Assembly: GCF_002933855.1 (NCBI RefSeq)
Contig: NZ_BFAQ01000027.1
Span: 81,043-145,042, forward strand
Length of the DNA: 64,000 nucleotides
Reading direction: 5' to 3'
Origin: Vibrio penaeicida
GTDB taxonomy: Bacteria; Pseudomonadota; Gammaproteobacteria; Enterobacterales; Vibrionaceae
The first letter of the stretch is position 1, and each line of letters opens with the position of its first letter. Below the pieces are notes generated by a model. It made no database searches. It was not told where the DNA came from and worked only from the letters and a program-made list of their open reading frames with translations. Shown here in pieces: positions 1-8,354 of this stretch. Both the position numbers and the translations under genes were made by a program.

Positions 1-77
1 GATTTGAGAGGTTGAGCGACTCAGGCAAGGAATGGGGCAATTCTGAGTTAGTGACTTTGCTACTGCCGTACACCTAA
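1..77 (+). CDS. 3' end of an unidentified gene (partial)
   Basis: An open frame enters from the left edge (first full codon at base 3) and reads 24 codons to a TAA at 75-77. The last residues are SELVTLLLPYT. The stop codon lies inside the left arm of a strong terminator hairpin (71-100), which supports a real gene end. The piece is too short to identify. It converges on the helicase-nuclease gene on the other strand. Confidence 0.45.
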   Translation, partial: FERLSDSGKEWGNSELVTLLLPYT

Positions 78-100
78 GGAAGCGTCCGCTCCCTTAGGTG
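71..100 (+). terminator. Terminator hairpin at the left edge
   Basis: A nine-base-pair outer stem (CACCTAAGG with CCTTAGGTG) encloses an inner AGCG/CGCT stem. It lies between the stop of the partial left gene and the end of the helicase-nuclease gene, so it can serve both converging transcripts. There is no long T-run, so its strength is inferred from the stem alone. Confidence 0.6.
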
Positions 101-109
101 TCATTGATG

Positions 110-2590
110 CTATCCTTTAAAAGGTACAGTATAGTGTTCAACTATATCCTGACCTCGAAGCTTGTAGGTTGCCAACTTTTCACGTATTGCATCAACATTA
201 TTAATCTCGTTATGAGTAGAGATAGATTCAAAGAAGCTGAGAGCGTTGTTACGAAGTTCTTGTAACTTTTGGTCATTGACAATACGGATAGTCGGCTTAG
301 GTGAAGATGCGTATTCAAACTGCACCGAAGGGTGAACCATTATCGGTGTATGCTGACTCGTAAAATCATACTGGTTTTCAAACCATGTGGAAGAACCATT
401 TAATTGATTACAGTAGCTTTTGTTTATTGTGTCAGAGGTAGCTTCATTTTTACACTCAATAACCAAATACTGCTGATTCCCAATAGACCAGAGGTTATCT
501 GGTCCTTTGTTATAAGCAAGTTCTGGGCGTTGACTATTGAAGCCTAACATTTTGGCTAGGTTATCCATTGCAGCTTCAAACTTATTCGCCGACTTAGGTT
601 TGAAATACAAGTCGTCGATAACAGCATTTGCAGCTATAATCATTTTGTTTTTTATCAAGAACTTACTACTTAAATAGCTTGAGCACTGCTCTGCTTGTTC
701 TTGAGTTAAACCATTGACTTTAGTGTAGCTAAGTCCAGATAATGGCTTTAAAAGCCTTTGGTTATAGGTGTTTGCATTAAGCAGTATCAACTGAGCCTGA
801 CTTTCATCATTGATGTTCGTATATTCAGCTAATACTTGCTTTAGGTATCCTTTTAAAGCGTTATCGTCGCAAGTATTCGCTGTAGCTTCAATTATGCGAC
901 ATGCGCCATTAACATCACCACGAATCGCTGATAAGTAGGCATCATAAAGCGAAAGCTTAATTGGTTTACTTTCGGTTCGTTCTTCATAAGTCAACTGAGC
1001 GAGTTGCCCTTTACTAAACCCTACCCACTGCGCATCTTGAAGTAAACAGTAGTCCATTAACTTTTCCAACTCTGAAGCAGGTTTATCTGCGACCTGCGCT
1101 GCAACACTTTCCGAGATGTTCATCTGTGCACGAGTAGCTGGTGAGAAGTTTTCGATAGCATTATCTGTATAGATGGTGCTTGTCAGTCCCTTGCCAGTTA
1201 GTAAAACCACACAATAGTCATCGCTTGAACGGACCCCGCGCCCCATACCTTGTTCGATACGTTGAATCTTCTCAACATTGTCATAGTTACTAGACATGAG
1301 TGAAGACTGCTTCACTCTATCGATCAAATTTCTAGCATCAGGTAAACCGTCTATAACTAAGAGCCTACAGGCCGTTTGAGGTAGGTCAATGCCATCATAA
1401 CGGTTATTTAGAACCACTAAGCCAACGTGTTGAGCTTTCAATCTAGCAACCCCTTCACTAATATTGCTTGAACTCAATGTCAAATCAGCAACACCTTCCC
1501 ATTGTTTAGCGCGATATGTAGACGGGGCAATAACTACCACATTGTGTTTTTTAGACACGCTTTTGCATAGTTGTTGTATATCTTCGTCTGTTATTTGAGG
1601 GTTAATAACTTGAGGCAGCAAGATCATGCGGTCACCGACATCTCCGGCACTATCAGGAGTTATCGGATTGGATAGTTCATTAGGTCTCACTCCGAAATGA
1701 GTAGAAAGAATACTATCGTCTGCAAGCGTTGCAGTCATAAAGATCTTACGTGTTGCTTGTCCCAATGCTGGTATTACAGAAATAGGGATGAAATGAGGAG
1801 AAATCTCGACCTTATCTGCACTAAACACGCAGTTTGCTAACTGGAGGTGGTTCTTAAGCAGCGGGTATGAAAACTCGATGACACGTTCATTTTTGTATTT
1901 TACAAGTGATTGTGTAACTACTGCCTGTTGCTTTTGCCAGCTCCAGAAAGGTACTTGCAAGAAAGCACTTGGGTCACCGCTTAAGATCTCATGATATTTA
2001 GCATAATTCTGCCTTTCCAGAACGCTGTCAAATGTAGAGCGTAGTTCGTTGTATAAAGGAGAAGTACTGGGGATCTCCATTGTAAATTGCTGGTCAACAG
2101 TATCTAAGCATGCATGAGCATCATCAATAATGATACTTCCAATTGGCACTTTAATGCCTTCATCATCAACACCAAAAACAGAACGACCATTCACAAGCTT
2201 ATGAATATTAATCACAAGTATACTATTACCTGATAGATATCTCGGGTCATGCGGATTTTTCGTCGTATCAATGCCAAGTTCTTTGGCTTCCGATACTACT
2301 TGATCTACAAGATAGTTATCAGGTACGACATAGACCGCAGGTCCTTTCTTTTCATTCAAACAACTTTTTAACACAAGTAGACCTACTGACGTTTTACCAC
2401 CGCCAGTATTCATCTTGATCACTAAGTTGTTAGTATCCCTTCTGTCATACCACTTCGTCCAAACTTGACTTTGAACATCACGTGGGTACTGAAACTTTCC
2501 GCTAACTTTGGGCAAAGCCTGAAAGATCTCTCGTGGATTGAAAGAGCTATCAACAGGGTTCGTGCCGCCTAACTGACTAAAATCTAACAT
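110..2590 (-). CDS. Superfamily 2 helicase fused to a PD-(D/E)XK-like nuclease domain
   Basis: An 826-residue cytosolic protein. The N-terminal part is an SF2 ATP-dependent helicase: Walker A NTGGGKTS at about residues 61-68, Walker B/motif II DDAH at 156-159, motif III ATL further on, and motif VI QGMGRGVR at about 450, arranged as in XPD/DinG-like and restriction-type helicases. Near the C terminus GPDNLW (Asp698) is followed 14 residues later by IECKN (Glu712, Lys714), which fits a PD-(D/E)XK nuclease core. Helicase-nuclease fusions commonly act in DNA repair or phage defence. Here there is no adjacent methylase or other partner inside the window, so a defence role is inference. It is transcribed alone, and the next gene on its 5' side points the other way after about 560 bases. 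Confidence 0.75.
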   Translation of the reverse strand: MLDFSQLGGTNPVDSSFNPREIFQALPKVSGKFQYPRDVQSQVWTKWYDRRDTNNLVIKMNTGGGKTSVGLLVLKSCLNEKKGPAVYVVPDNYLVDQVVSEAKELGIDTTKNPHDPRYLSGNSILVINIHKLVNGRSVFGVDDEGIKVPIGSIIIDDAHACLDTVDQQFTMEIPSTSPLYNELRSTFDSVLERQNYAKYHEILSGDPSAFLQVPFWSWQKQQAVVTQSLVKYKNERVIEFSYPLLKNHLQLANCVFSADKVEISPHFIPISVIPALGQATRKIFMTATLADDSILSTHFGVRPNELSNPITPDSAGDVGDRMILLPQVINPQITDEDIQQLCKSVSKKHNVVVIAPSTYRAKQWEGVADLTLSSSNISEGVARLKAQHVGLVVLNNRYDGIDLPQTACRLLVIDGLPDARNLIDRVKQSSLMSSNYDNVEKIQRIEQGMGRGVRSSDDYCVVLLTGKGLTSTIYTDNAIENFSPATRAQMNISESVAAQVADKPASELEKLMDYCLLQDAQWVGFSKGQLAQLTYEERTESKPIKLSLYDAYLSAIRGDVNGACRIIEATANTCDDNALKGYLKQVLAEYTNINDESQAQLILLNANTYNQRLLKPLSGLSYTKVNGLTQEQAEQCSSYLSSKFLIKNKMIIAANAVIDDLYFKPKSANKFEAAMDNLAKMLGFNSQRPELAYNKGPDNLWSIGNQQYLVIECKNEATSDTINKSYCNQLNGSSTWFENQYDFTSQHTPIMVHPSVQFEYASSPKPTIRIVNDQKLQELRNNALSFFESISTHNEINNVDAIREKLATYKLRGQDIVEHYTVPFKG

Positions 2591-3148
2591 TTATTTACCT
2601 TACTGCACGCTAGTGTTTAACCAACTATATTCATATAAGAGTGACAGTACAACGATCAGTTTCACAGCCATTCCAAATGTTTTTGAAGTAAAAGCTGATT
2701 ACGGCAATGCATCGCCGTCAAATGACTAGAGATCACACAACCCATATATGGTTGATCAAGTGTGTATAAATTCATTACCAAAATTAGAGTAATTAGACAC
2801 TCAAGCAGGACTAATAAAAGAGACCCTAAATCATTTCGGGGCAGAACTGAGCTAGCCAATACAGCTAGCTCAATGTTAAACACTTATGAGCTATCTTTTA
2901 TATAAATCAGTATTTCTCAGATTACCTTGGCTATTACAAACCCTAGTCAGTTTGCCAAATCCACTATGCCACTAGACATGCACAAAATACTTCAATATGA
3001 AGATCTATCTAGCCTTCTTCCCCTCTACCAACCATAGCCAAATATTATCATTTAAATAAAAAATGATAATTTTCACCAATTCGCTCATCCTCATATACTC
3101 CCTTCTGTCGAAATAGAGCCGCAAAATTAACGGTACTGGGAGCAAATT
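2591..3148. other. Intergenic region without a convincing gene
   Basis: The region lies between two divergent genes, so it should hold both promoters. A perfect 9-bp stem (TGAGCTAGC with GCTAGCTCA, 2848-2872) is present without a T-run. A second inverted repeat lies at 3044-3070 and is listed separately. A 73-codon open frame on the minus strand here starts with GTG, has no ribosome binding site and is not counted as a gene. Confidence 0.5.
3044..3070. promoter_or_regulatory. AT-rich inverted repeat upstream of the VOC gene
   Basis: Perfect 10-bp arms ATTATCATTT and AAATGATAAT are separated by seven bases, about 80 bases before the VOC start codon. The arms resemble half of a Fur-type box (AATGATAAT), but the spacing does not match a classical 19-bp Fur box. 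It is a candidate operator; the binding protein is unknown. Confidence 0.4.
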
Positions 3149-3640
3149 ATGAAAATGAATCACGTTGGAATCATGGTTGGTGATATGGACAAAGCGGTTG
3201 AGTTTTATACTAAAGCGCTAGGCCTTCGTATTGTAATGAACAACACTAAAGTGATTGAAGAACGAGAATCTGCAATTGGTCGTATGTGTATTGCGGTATT
3301 CGGTGAAGGTTTTAAAGGCTTTAACATCGCTCACCTAGTAACAACAGATGGTATCGGTGTTGAACTGTTTGAGATGAAAGATCGTCAAGAACGTCATGAA
3401 GTAGACTTCTCTCGTCTAGGTATCTTCCACTTCTGCTTGCAGCTACCTAAAGAGCAGTTTGATACTGCAATCAAGCGTGTTGAAGAGTATGGCGGAAAAG
3501 TTCGTATGGACATCATGCGTTACCACCCAGAAGACGACCTAAAGCAGGCACAAATGGTTTATCTGGAAGACCCGTTTGGCAACCTGTTCGAGTTCTACTC
3601 ACACTCTTACGAAGACACTTACGCCTCAGACTATGAATAA
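3149..3640 (+). CDS. VOC (glyoxalase/bleomycin-resistance/dioxygenase superfamily) protein
   Basis: A 163-residue cytosolic protein with the two beta-alpha-beta-beta-beta modules of the vicinal oxygen chelate fold. Likely metal ligands are His5 (NHVGIMV), a Glu in GVELFEM, a His in GIFHFCLQ and a Glu in NLFEFYS, so a divalent-metal enzyme such as an epimerase, lyase or dioxygenase is plausible. The substrate cannot be told. The start is supported by GGGAG ten bases upstream. It is a single gene ending in a strong terminator and converging on a LysR gene. Confidence 0.85.
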   Translation: MKMNHVGIMVGDMDKAVEFYTKALGLRIVMNNTKVIEERESAIGRMCIAVFGEGFKGFNIAHLVTTDGIGVELFEMKDRQERHEVDFSRLGIFHFCLQLPKEQFDTAIKRVEEYGGKVRMDIMRYHPEDDLKQAQMVYLEDPFGNLFEFYSHSYEDTYASDYE

Positions 3641-3655
3641 GTAAACACGTAAAGC

Positions 3656-3684
3656 AAAAGGTTGGCTGTTATGCCAACCTTTTT
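3656..3684. terminator. Bidirectional terminator between VOC and LysR genes
   Basis: An 11-bp stem AAAAGGTTGGC / GCCAACCTTTT encloses a 6-base loop. It has A's on one side and T's on the other, so it works for both converging transcripts. Confidence 0.85.
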
Positions 3685-3762
3685 GTGCTCATTCCTAGGT
3701 AAGATCTAGCCGAAGCCATTACATATAAGGGCATAACGCAAATATCTTCTGAATAGTGGTTC

Positions 3763-4665
3763 TTAACTCACTTCACCCATATCAAAAGAGTTCTCAATAA
3801 CTTTAATGACTTGTTCATAACGCTTAGCAAGTGGTGAATTCAGTTTGCTAACCAAGTACACAGGCTCTTGCCTCTCTGCGGTAATATTGAATATTTTCAG
3901 CTGCTCTTTGGCAGTAAACAAGTCGACACACCATCGAGGAACCACTGTAAAACCAATGCCCTTCGCTATAGGGACTAATATTTGATGCACTTGGTTAATG
4001 TAGCTTTGTGTAGAAACCTCATCCAAATCGACCAAACGAAGCAAATCGTTGTTGGCTTGATTAACATAAGTTTGGAAATAGTGAGCCAGATCTGGGTGAC
4101 GGACTACACCCAACTCCATTAATAATTCATTGATAGGCAAGCTTTCGTCTGCGGAAAGCGGTAGCACAAGAGCAAGACACTCCGCACCAATAACACGGCT
4201 CGAAAAGTATTTGGGATTGGGTTCTTTTGTTACTAGGCCTATATCCAATTTTCCCTGCAGTATCTGCTCAAAGATACGTTGGTTTGGTGTGGCTTCTAAC
4301 TCAATGGATAAGTCTGGATAACTTGCTTGCAAGGAAAGTAAATCTGAATAGATCAACCAAGCGAAAGTGCCCGAACAGCCAATGGTACAGCGGCCTCGGA
4401 AAGGTTCGTCGTGTGCCAGATTCTGTAATAAATCAAACTCTTCTTCAAAGTGTTTGACGGCATAGTCGTAAACTTTACGCCCATAGATGGTTAACTCAAA
4501 CTTCTTGTTAAATCTCTTTATTAGGGGGTAACCGCATGCAGCTTCTAGTTTATTGATGTGCTGGCTTACCCCAGGTTGCGTCATGTGGAGCAACTCGGCT
4601 GTTTTGGTGAAATGTCCGACATCGACCAGTGTTTTAAAAGTGTTAAGCCAAATAGGATTGAGCAT
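3763..4665 (-). CDS. LysR-family transcriptional regulator
   Basis: A 300-residue DNA-binding regulator. The N-terminal winged HTH (residues about 3-62) shows the family pattern FTKTAELLHMTQPGVSQHI. The rest fits the periplasmic-binding-protein-like effector domain. No divergent partner gene is adjacent (the next gene on its 5' side runs in the same direction), so the target is unknown. It converges with the VOC gene. Confidence 0.9.
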   Translation of the reverse strand: MLNPIWLNTFKTLVDVGHFTKTAELLHMTQPGVSQHINKLEAACGYPLIKRFNKKFELTIYGRKVYDYAVKHFEEEFDLLQNLAHDEPFRGRCTIGCSGTFAWLIYSDLLSLQASYPDLSIELEATPNQRIFEQILQGKLDIGLVTKEPNPKYFSSRVIGAECLALVLPLSADESLPINELLMELGVVRHPDLAHYFQTYVNQANNDLLRLVDLDEVSTQSYINQVHQILVPIAKGIGFTVVPRWCVDLFTAKEQLKIFNITAERQEPVYLVSKLNSPLAKRYEQVIKVIENSFDMGEVS

Positions 4666-4833
4666 GGTTAGAAACCAATAGTTATTAATAAATACGTTTT
4701 CAATAAATACTGATTATATCGAAAGCCACCTTTTGTGTCCCTATCGTTCAGAGAGAACGACAGCTCGGGTATACCGCTAGGCTCTATATCAATATTCGTC
4801 ATATAAAGCCTTAGATTCCACTTCAAACTCCAT

Positions 4834-5157
4834 TCACTTTCTTTGATAACCGGATTCGCGCTTTTTCTGTATATCGTAACTGATTAGCTTATCCACGTTC
4901 TTTAGTTGGACCCCAACCTTGTTAAACGCCTTCTGGATAGCTGTTGAAACATGAAGCTGCCCCTCCCCCATCAAAAAGTTTGCTCTATCTTGAATAGTGT
5001 CGAATACGCAGACGATTTTTAAGCTCTGTGGAAAAGAAGAGTATTTGACCGTATGAGTCACCCAAAGAAAACCGTCATAGCCTTTTAACGTATCTTCACA
5101 AACTTCGGTTAACACCTCTCTAATTTGGTTTTCGATCTTCTTATCTGATTTACGCAT
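4834..5157 (-). CDS. Conserved hypothetical protein, about 107 residues
   Basis: A small soluble charged protein starting MRKSDKKIENQIREVL. I recall similar proteins in Shewanella and Vibrio that have been annotated as 'Fis family transcriptional regulator', but I see no Fis-type C-terminal HTH here. A weak ribosome binding site (AGGAAG) lies 11 bases before the ATG. It is followed by a LysR gene in the same direction after about 170 bases, so they need not be co-transcribed. Function unknown. Confidence 0.7.
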   Translation of the reverse strand: MRKSDKKIENQIREVLTEVCEDTLKGYDGFLWVTHTVKYSSFPQSLKIVCVFDTIQDRANFLMGEGQLHVSTAIQKAFNKVGVQLKNVDKLISYDIQKKRESGYQRK

Positions 5158-5354
5158 AAAGCAAACTTCCTATTTAACATCTTTACAAAAGTTTTGGTCA
5201 ACATTGTCTTAAACAGTATCGGGCACTGTGGTCATTTCAAATGCAGAGCAGTGATAGTAACACTTGAAATCTTACCGTGTGATATTGGTAATAGATGAGT
5301 AAGCCAAACAAGAGAATTTGAGATTGGAGTCTGCCGTTTTTTAGCTCATAAAGG

Positions 5355-5378
5355 GGCACTTTCGAATTCAAAAGTGCC
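5355..5378. terminator. Hairpin between the FabA paralogue and the 107-residue ORF
   Basis: Arms GGCACTTT and AAAGTGCC form a stem around an EcoRI-like centre, just downstream of the fabA stop on the minus strand. The T-run after it is weak (CCTTT), so it may be only a partial terminator. Confidence 0.45.
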
Positions 5379-5434
5379 ACTGGTAAAAACTCAGACCACG
5401 AAGGTATTTGAACAAATCATTGCTACGCCATCAA

Positions 5435-5929
5435 TTATGGGTTGGAAACTAGCCCCACCCTGAGATCTTTAGCTTCATAAATTACCTCACCATTGTGTAG
5501 CACAAAACCGTCGGCTATTCCTAGAGGCATCGGCTTCTTGAAAACGCGTTTAATATCAAGTTTATACTGAATACTACTCGCATCTGGAAAAATCTGGCCT
5601 GAGAATTTTACTTCACCGACTCCAAGCGCTCGTCCTTTACCTTGTAGACCTGACCAGCCTAGAAACACCCCTAATAATTGCCAAAGCGCATCTAAACCAA
5701 GGCAACCTGGCATAACTGGATCTCCTTTAAAGTGGCATTTAAAGAACCAGTGCGTTGGATCTATCAAAAATTCTGCCTCCAACATACCTTTGTTGTACCT
5801 TCCATTTCCTTTCGTTATTTTTGTAATCCGATCGATCATCAGCATCTCATCACTTGGAAGGGTTGCATTTCCCTTACCGAAAAAGCTCCCACCAGACATC
5901 TCAATAACCTGTTCTTGAGTAAACTGCAT
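5435..5929 (-). CDS. fabA: FabA-family 3-hydroxyacyl-ACP dehydratase (probable second copy)
   Basis: A 164-residue hot-dog-fold enzyme matching FabA over its length. Family members dehydrate 3-hydroxydecanoyl-ACP and isomerise trans-2 to cis-3 decenoyl-ACP in unsaturated fatty acid synthesis. The active-site stretch CHFKGDPVMPGCLGLDALWQ contains the catalytic His66 and Asp80. RBS AAGGA precedes the ATG by seven bases. It sits 43 bases after an AraC-type regulator in the same direction, apart from other fatty-acid genes, which suggests a specialised paralogue rather than the housekeeping copy. That is inference. Confidence 0.85.
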   Translation of the reverse strand: MQFTQEQVIEMSGGSFFGKGNATLPSDEMLMIDRITKITKGNGRYNKGMLEAEFLIDPTHWFFKCHFKGDPVMPGCLGLDALWQLLGVFLGWSGLQGKGRALGVGEVKFSGQIFPDASSIQYKLDIKRVFKKPMPLGIADGFVLHNGEVIYEAKDLRVGLVSNP

Positions 5930-5972
5930 TGTTAAATCCTTATGATTAAACTGCTTTTTTACTCATTATTCC

Positions 5973-6782
5973 TTACTGTGTATTGGAAAAATCGGACATC
6001 ATTTGAGAGTGCAGCCCATTAGGGGTGTTCGACATAAAGCGTCTGTAGTCATTTGTAAAATGAGATTGGTCGTAATAGCCAAGTTCGAGTGCAACTTCGG
6101 AGAGAGGGGATTTTGAAAGCCAAGTATTACGGCATGCGCACTGTACCCGAATAGTTTGAATCATTGCTTTGGTGCTTAAGCCTGTGTGTTTGCGGAAAAC
6201 ACGATTGAGCTGTCGCGCGCTTAGATTCACTTTCTCGGCAAGAGTTGAAACTAAAATACATCCCTTATTCTCAAAGATTACGTTCACAGCCTCGACAAGT
6301 TTTGAGTTTTGGTTTGGTGAAAGCCTTTGAACTAGCCAGTTATCACAAATTTTTGCTCGTTCATCAAAACCTGCCTTCTGATAAATCTGTGTATGTAAGT
6401 CTCCTGTCTCACGACAAATGGGCTCATTAGTTCTTGGTTTAGTTGTGATATTTGGAAAGCGGTCAATTGTGAAGCGCTTTAGCATGCCAGGGTAGAAACG
6501 CACTCCAAAATACTGACCTGATTGCTTAATATTTACTTCGAATGACTCTCTGCACACTCCTAAGATCGTTACACCACAAGGTGAAATATAAAAAGCTTCC
6601 ATTCCGTCTGGAACTACTTTGTACTTTAGTGGACCTTGAGTCGTAACTTGTAAATATGAGTAAACAATACCCTTTAGTTCATCACAAGGGGGGCACTCTT
6701 TTATTGCGATATTTTGACTCGCTGCAATCTTACTATCTAATTGCGGCTGAAATGGCTCGTATGGATTAATAGGGCTGTCCAT
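5973..6782 (-). CDS. AraC-family transcriptional regulator
   Basis: A 269-residue regulator. The C-terminal third carries the two AraC HTH motifs (LAEKVNLSARQLNRVFRKH, then SEVALELGYYDQSHFTNDYRR). The N-terminal domain (PPCDELKGIVYSY, VVPDGMEAFYIS) resembles the DUF6597-type sensor found in many AraC proteins. The gene is immediately upstream of the FabA paralogue and probably co-transcribed with it, so it may control that gene or sense a lipid-related signal (inference). Confidence 0.9.
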   Translation of the reverse strand: MDSPINPYEPFQPQLDSKIAASQNIAIKECPPCDELKGIVYSYLQVTTQGPLKYKVVPDGMEAFYISPCGVTILGVCRESFEVNIKQSGQYFGVRFYPGMLKRFTIDRFPNITTKPRTNEPICRETGDLHTQIYQKAGFDERAKICDNWLVQRLSPNQNSKLVEAVNVIFENKGCILVSTLAEKVNLSARQLNRVFRKHTGLSTKAMIQTIRVQCACRNTWLSKSPLSEVALELGYYDQSHFTNDYRRFMSNTPNGLHSQMMSDFSNTQ

Positions 6783-6883
6783 GCAGAAGTACCTTTAAAA
6801 GCTGACTGGTCGTCCTTGTTTAATTAGGCTACCGCTATTAGGAAAAATAAGTCAAATGTATCTGCATGCTTAAAGAGATGAAA

Positions 6884-7116
6884 TAAGCGCCAACTCAATT
6901 CGGGGAAAAAACGAGTGAGGCAATCTGTAGATTAGATTTCGTTGCTTTACTTAGGCCTTCTGTACGGAGCAGCTGAATCGCGGTCTATTGATTGAACAGC
7001 ATTTAGATTGTCGATTGGCACCTTTAACCATCTATATCCATCATCGTTCAATCAGCTTTCATACTCACCTAATAATGTTACTCGTAGACTTTATGCGTCA
7101 GAAGGTATTTTCGTAA
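6884..7116 (+). pseudogene. Decayed C-terminal remnant of a LysR-family regulator
   Basis: Reading the plus strand, frame 2 up to about 6966 gives SEAICRLDFVALLRPSV and frame 1 from 6967 to the TAA at 7114-7116 gives EQLNRGLLIEQ, then RLAPLTIYIHH, then MLLVDFMRQK. Joined across the frame change, this follows the usual LysR effector-domain ending (G-I-A-LLP-F-V, LxxGxLV, LPIYxxxPxRR, FIDFL). No start or DNA-binding domain remains. It lies upstream of, and divergent from, the AraC gene, and its old terminator appears to survive at 7193-7217. It could once have regulated the neighbouring AEC permease. Confidence 0.55.
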
Positions 7117-7192
7117 CTCATTAAATAGAGCAAATTGAGCTCGCTGGATCAGCAATTGAGAAAAAGTTTTAGTGGCTTGAAATTGGATTAGG

Positions 7193-7217
7193 AAAGGAGG
7201 CTGATGCCTCCTTTTTT
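7193..7217. terminator. Terminator between LysR remnant and AEC permease
   Basis: A stem AAAGGAGGC / GCCTCCTTT with a 4-base loop is followed by T6 on the plus strand. The better T-run is on the plus strand, where only the decayed LysR remnant lies upstream. It can also serve the AEC gene on the minus strand. Confidence 0.75.
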
Positions 7218-7249
7218 GATAAAAAATGTTTTTCTATCAAAAGCTTAAG

Positions 7250-8113
7250 TTAATTAGGCAGATAATGGAGAACTACCCCATAAACCGCAATAGCAAATAA
7301 GCTGGCAACTGTCTCTATTGAAATTCTAGCCGCACTGGTTCCCGTGCCTAAATAAGATGTTTCTAAAACAATGATATTAGCAGCAGGCGGAAGGAGGCAT
7401 ATCAAGAAAAGCCATAACATCTGCTCGCTCATTATGTGTGCGTCAAATTGCAAGTAGGTTACCATTACTATCAATAACGCCACTCCCAATATGAGAATAC
7501 GAAAAAGATAAGTCTTGGTATAAGTCAAAGCGTCGCAACGTTTTAAAGTAGTCTCCGATAACCAAATACCCAGTACCATCATCCCAAGAAAACTCATGAG
7601 AAACTTGCTTACCTGATAGATTGAACCAGCGTAGCTTTCAACCCAATGATTAAAGGGGATGAGCAAACAGCCAACGACAAGTGCAACAACAGGAGGCGAC
7701 CTAAATATCGTTGTATAAGAGCGCCCAGTTTTAGAAAGGAAATTGGCTCCAATAGAATTGCCAAAAATTGAACTACCAATGTAGACCGCCAATACAAATC
7801 TAGCCGCCTCTTCCCCAAACAGCGTATGGGCAATGGGTAGCCCCAACCAACCTATGTTCAAATAACAAAAACATAGGCTCCGCACCGCATCTTTTCCGAA
7901 ACGTTGTTGACCAAAAAATAATATTAAGGTGATAACAAAAGTCAGTACTATCACCCACACCATTTGTTCTAAGTGGAGTGAGATATTCCAAATGATGACC
8001 AATGGGATAACCAATTTAGTCAAAATTTGGGATGCTATCACTTTAAGGTTCAGACGCGTTTTCCCGACGCAGAAGCCAACAAGTAGATAAATAAATGGCA
8101 TAAATGACATCAT
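7250..8113 (-). CDS. AEC (auxin efflux carrier) family permease
   Basis: A 287-residue inner-membrane protein with about eight to ten hydrophobic segments. The family pattern includes LNIGWLGLPIA in the middle and LLPPAANIIVL near the C terminus. The family exports or exchanges small organic acids; the substrate here is unknown. AEC genes often sit beside a divergent LysR regulator, and the decayed LysR remnant at 6884-7116 may be a relic of such a pairing. No ribosome binding site is obvious. Confidence 0.85.
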   Translation of the reverse strand: MMSFMPFIYLLVGFCVGKTRLNLKVIASQILTKLVIPLVIIWNISLHLEQMVWVIVLTFVITLILFFGQQRFGKDAVRSLCFCYLNIGWLGLPIAHTLFGEEAARFVLAVYIGSSIFGNSIGANFLSKTGRSYTTIFRSPPVVALVVGCLLIPFNHWVESYAGSIYQVSKFLMSFLGMMVLGIWLSETTLKRCDALTYTKTYLFRILILGVALLIVMVTYLQFDAHIMSEQMLWLFLICLLPPAANIIVLETSYLGTGTSAARISIETVASLFAIAVYGVVLHYLPN

Positions 8114-8328
8114 GAATAATGGGTCTCTTTACTTAATTCTTCTTTGATGGTTTTGCCCGTTGGGATACAGCATTGTTTATCCTATCAACCAGCAACTGGA
8201 ACTACTTGGTTCTAAAGCAGAAACCGTATTCTATAAAATACAAACACATATGCAATAAGTAGATATTATTGTGCTGGAATATTTATTCGTTCTCGTCGTC
8301 ACAACGTTCCATCACACCACATAAACAA

Positions 8329-8348
8329 AAGGAGGCAATTGCCTCCTT
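8329..8348. terminator. Palindromic terminator after the M16 protease gene
   Basis: A perfect 20-base palindrome (AAGGAGGCAATTGCCTCCTT) sits just past the protease stop codon. The stem is similar to the terminator at 7193-7217. Confidence 0.75.
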
Positions 8349-8354
8349 GTCGTA

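Noticed and set aside
2662..2883. 73-codon open frame on the minus strand
   Set aside because: GTG start without a ribosome binding site, low-complexity hydrophobic content, and it overlaps a hairpin.
3044..3070. A classical Fur box
   Set aside because: The arms are right but the spacing is not that of a 19-bp Fur box.
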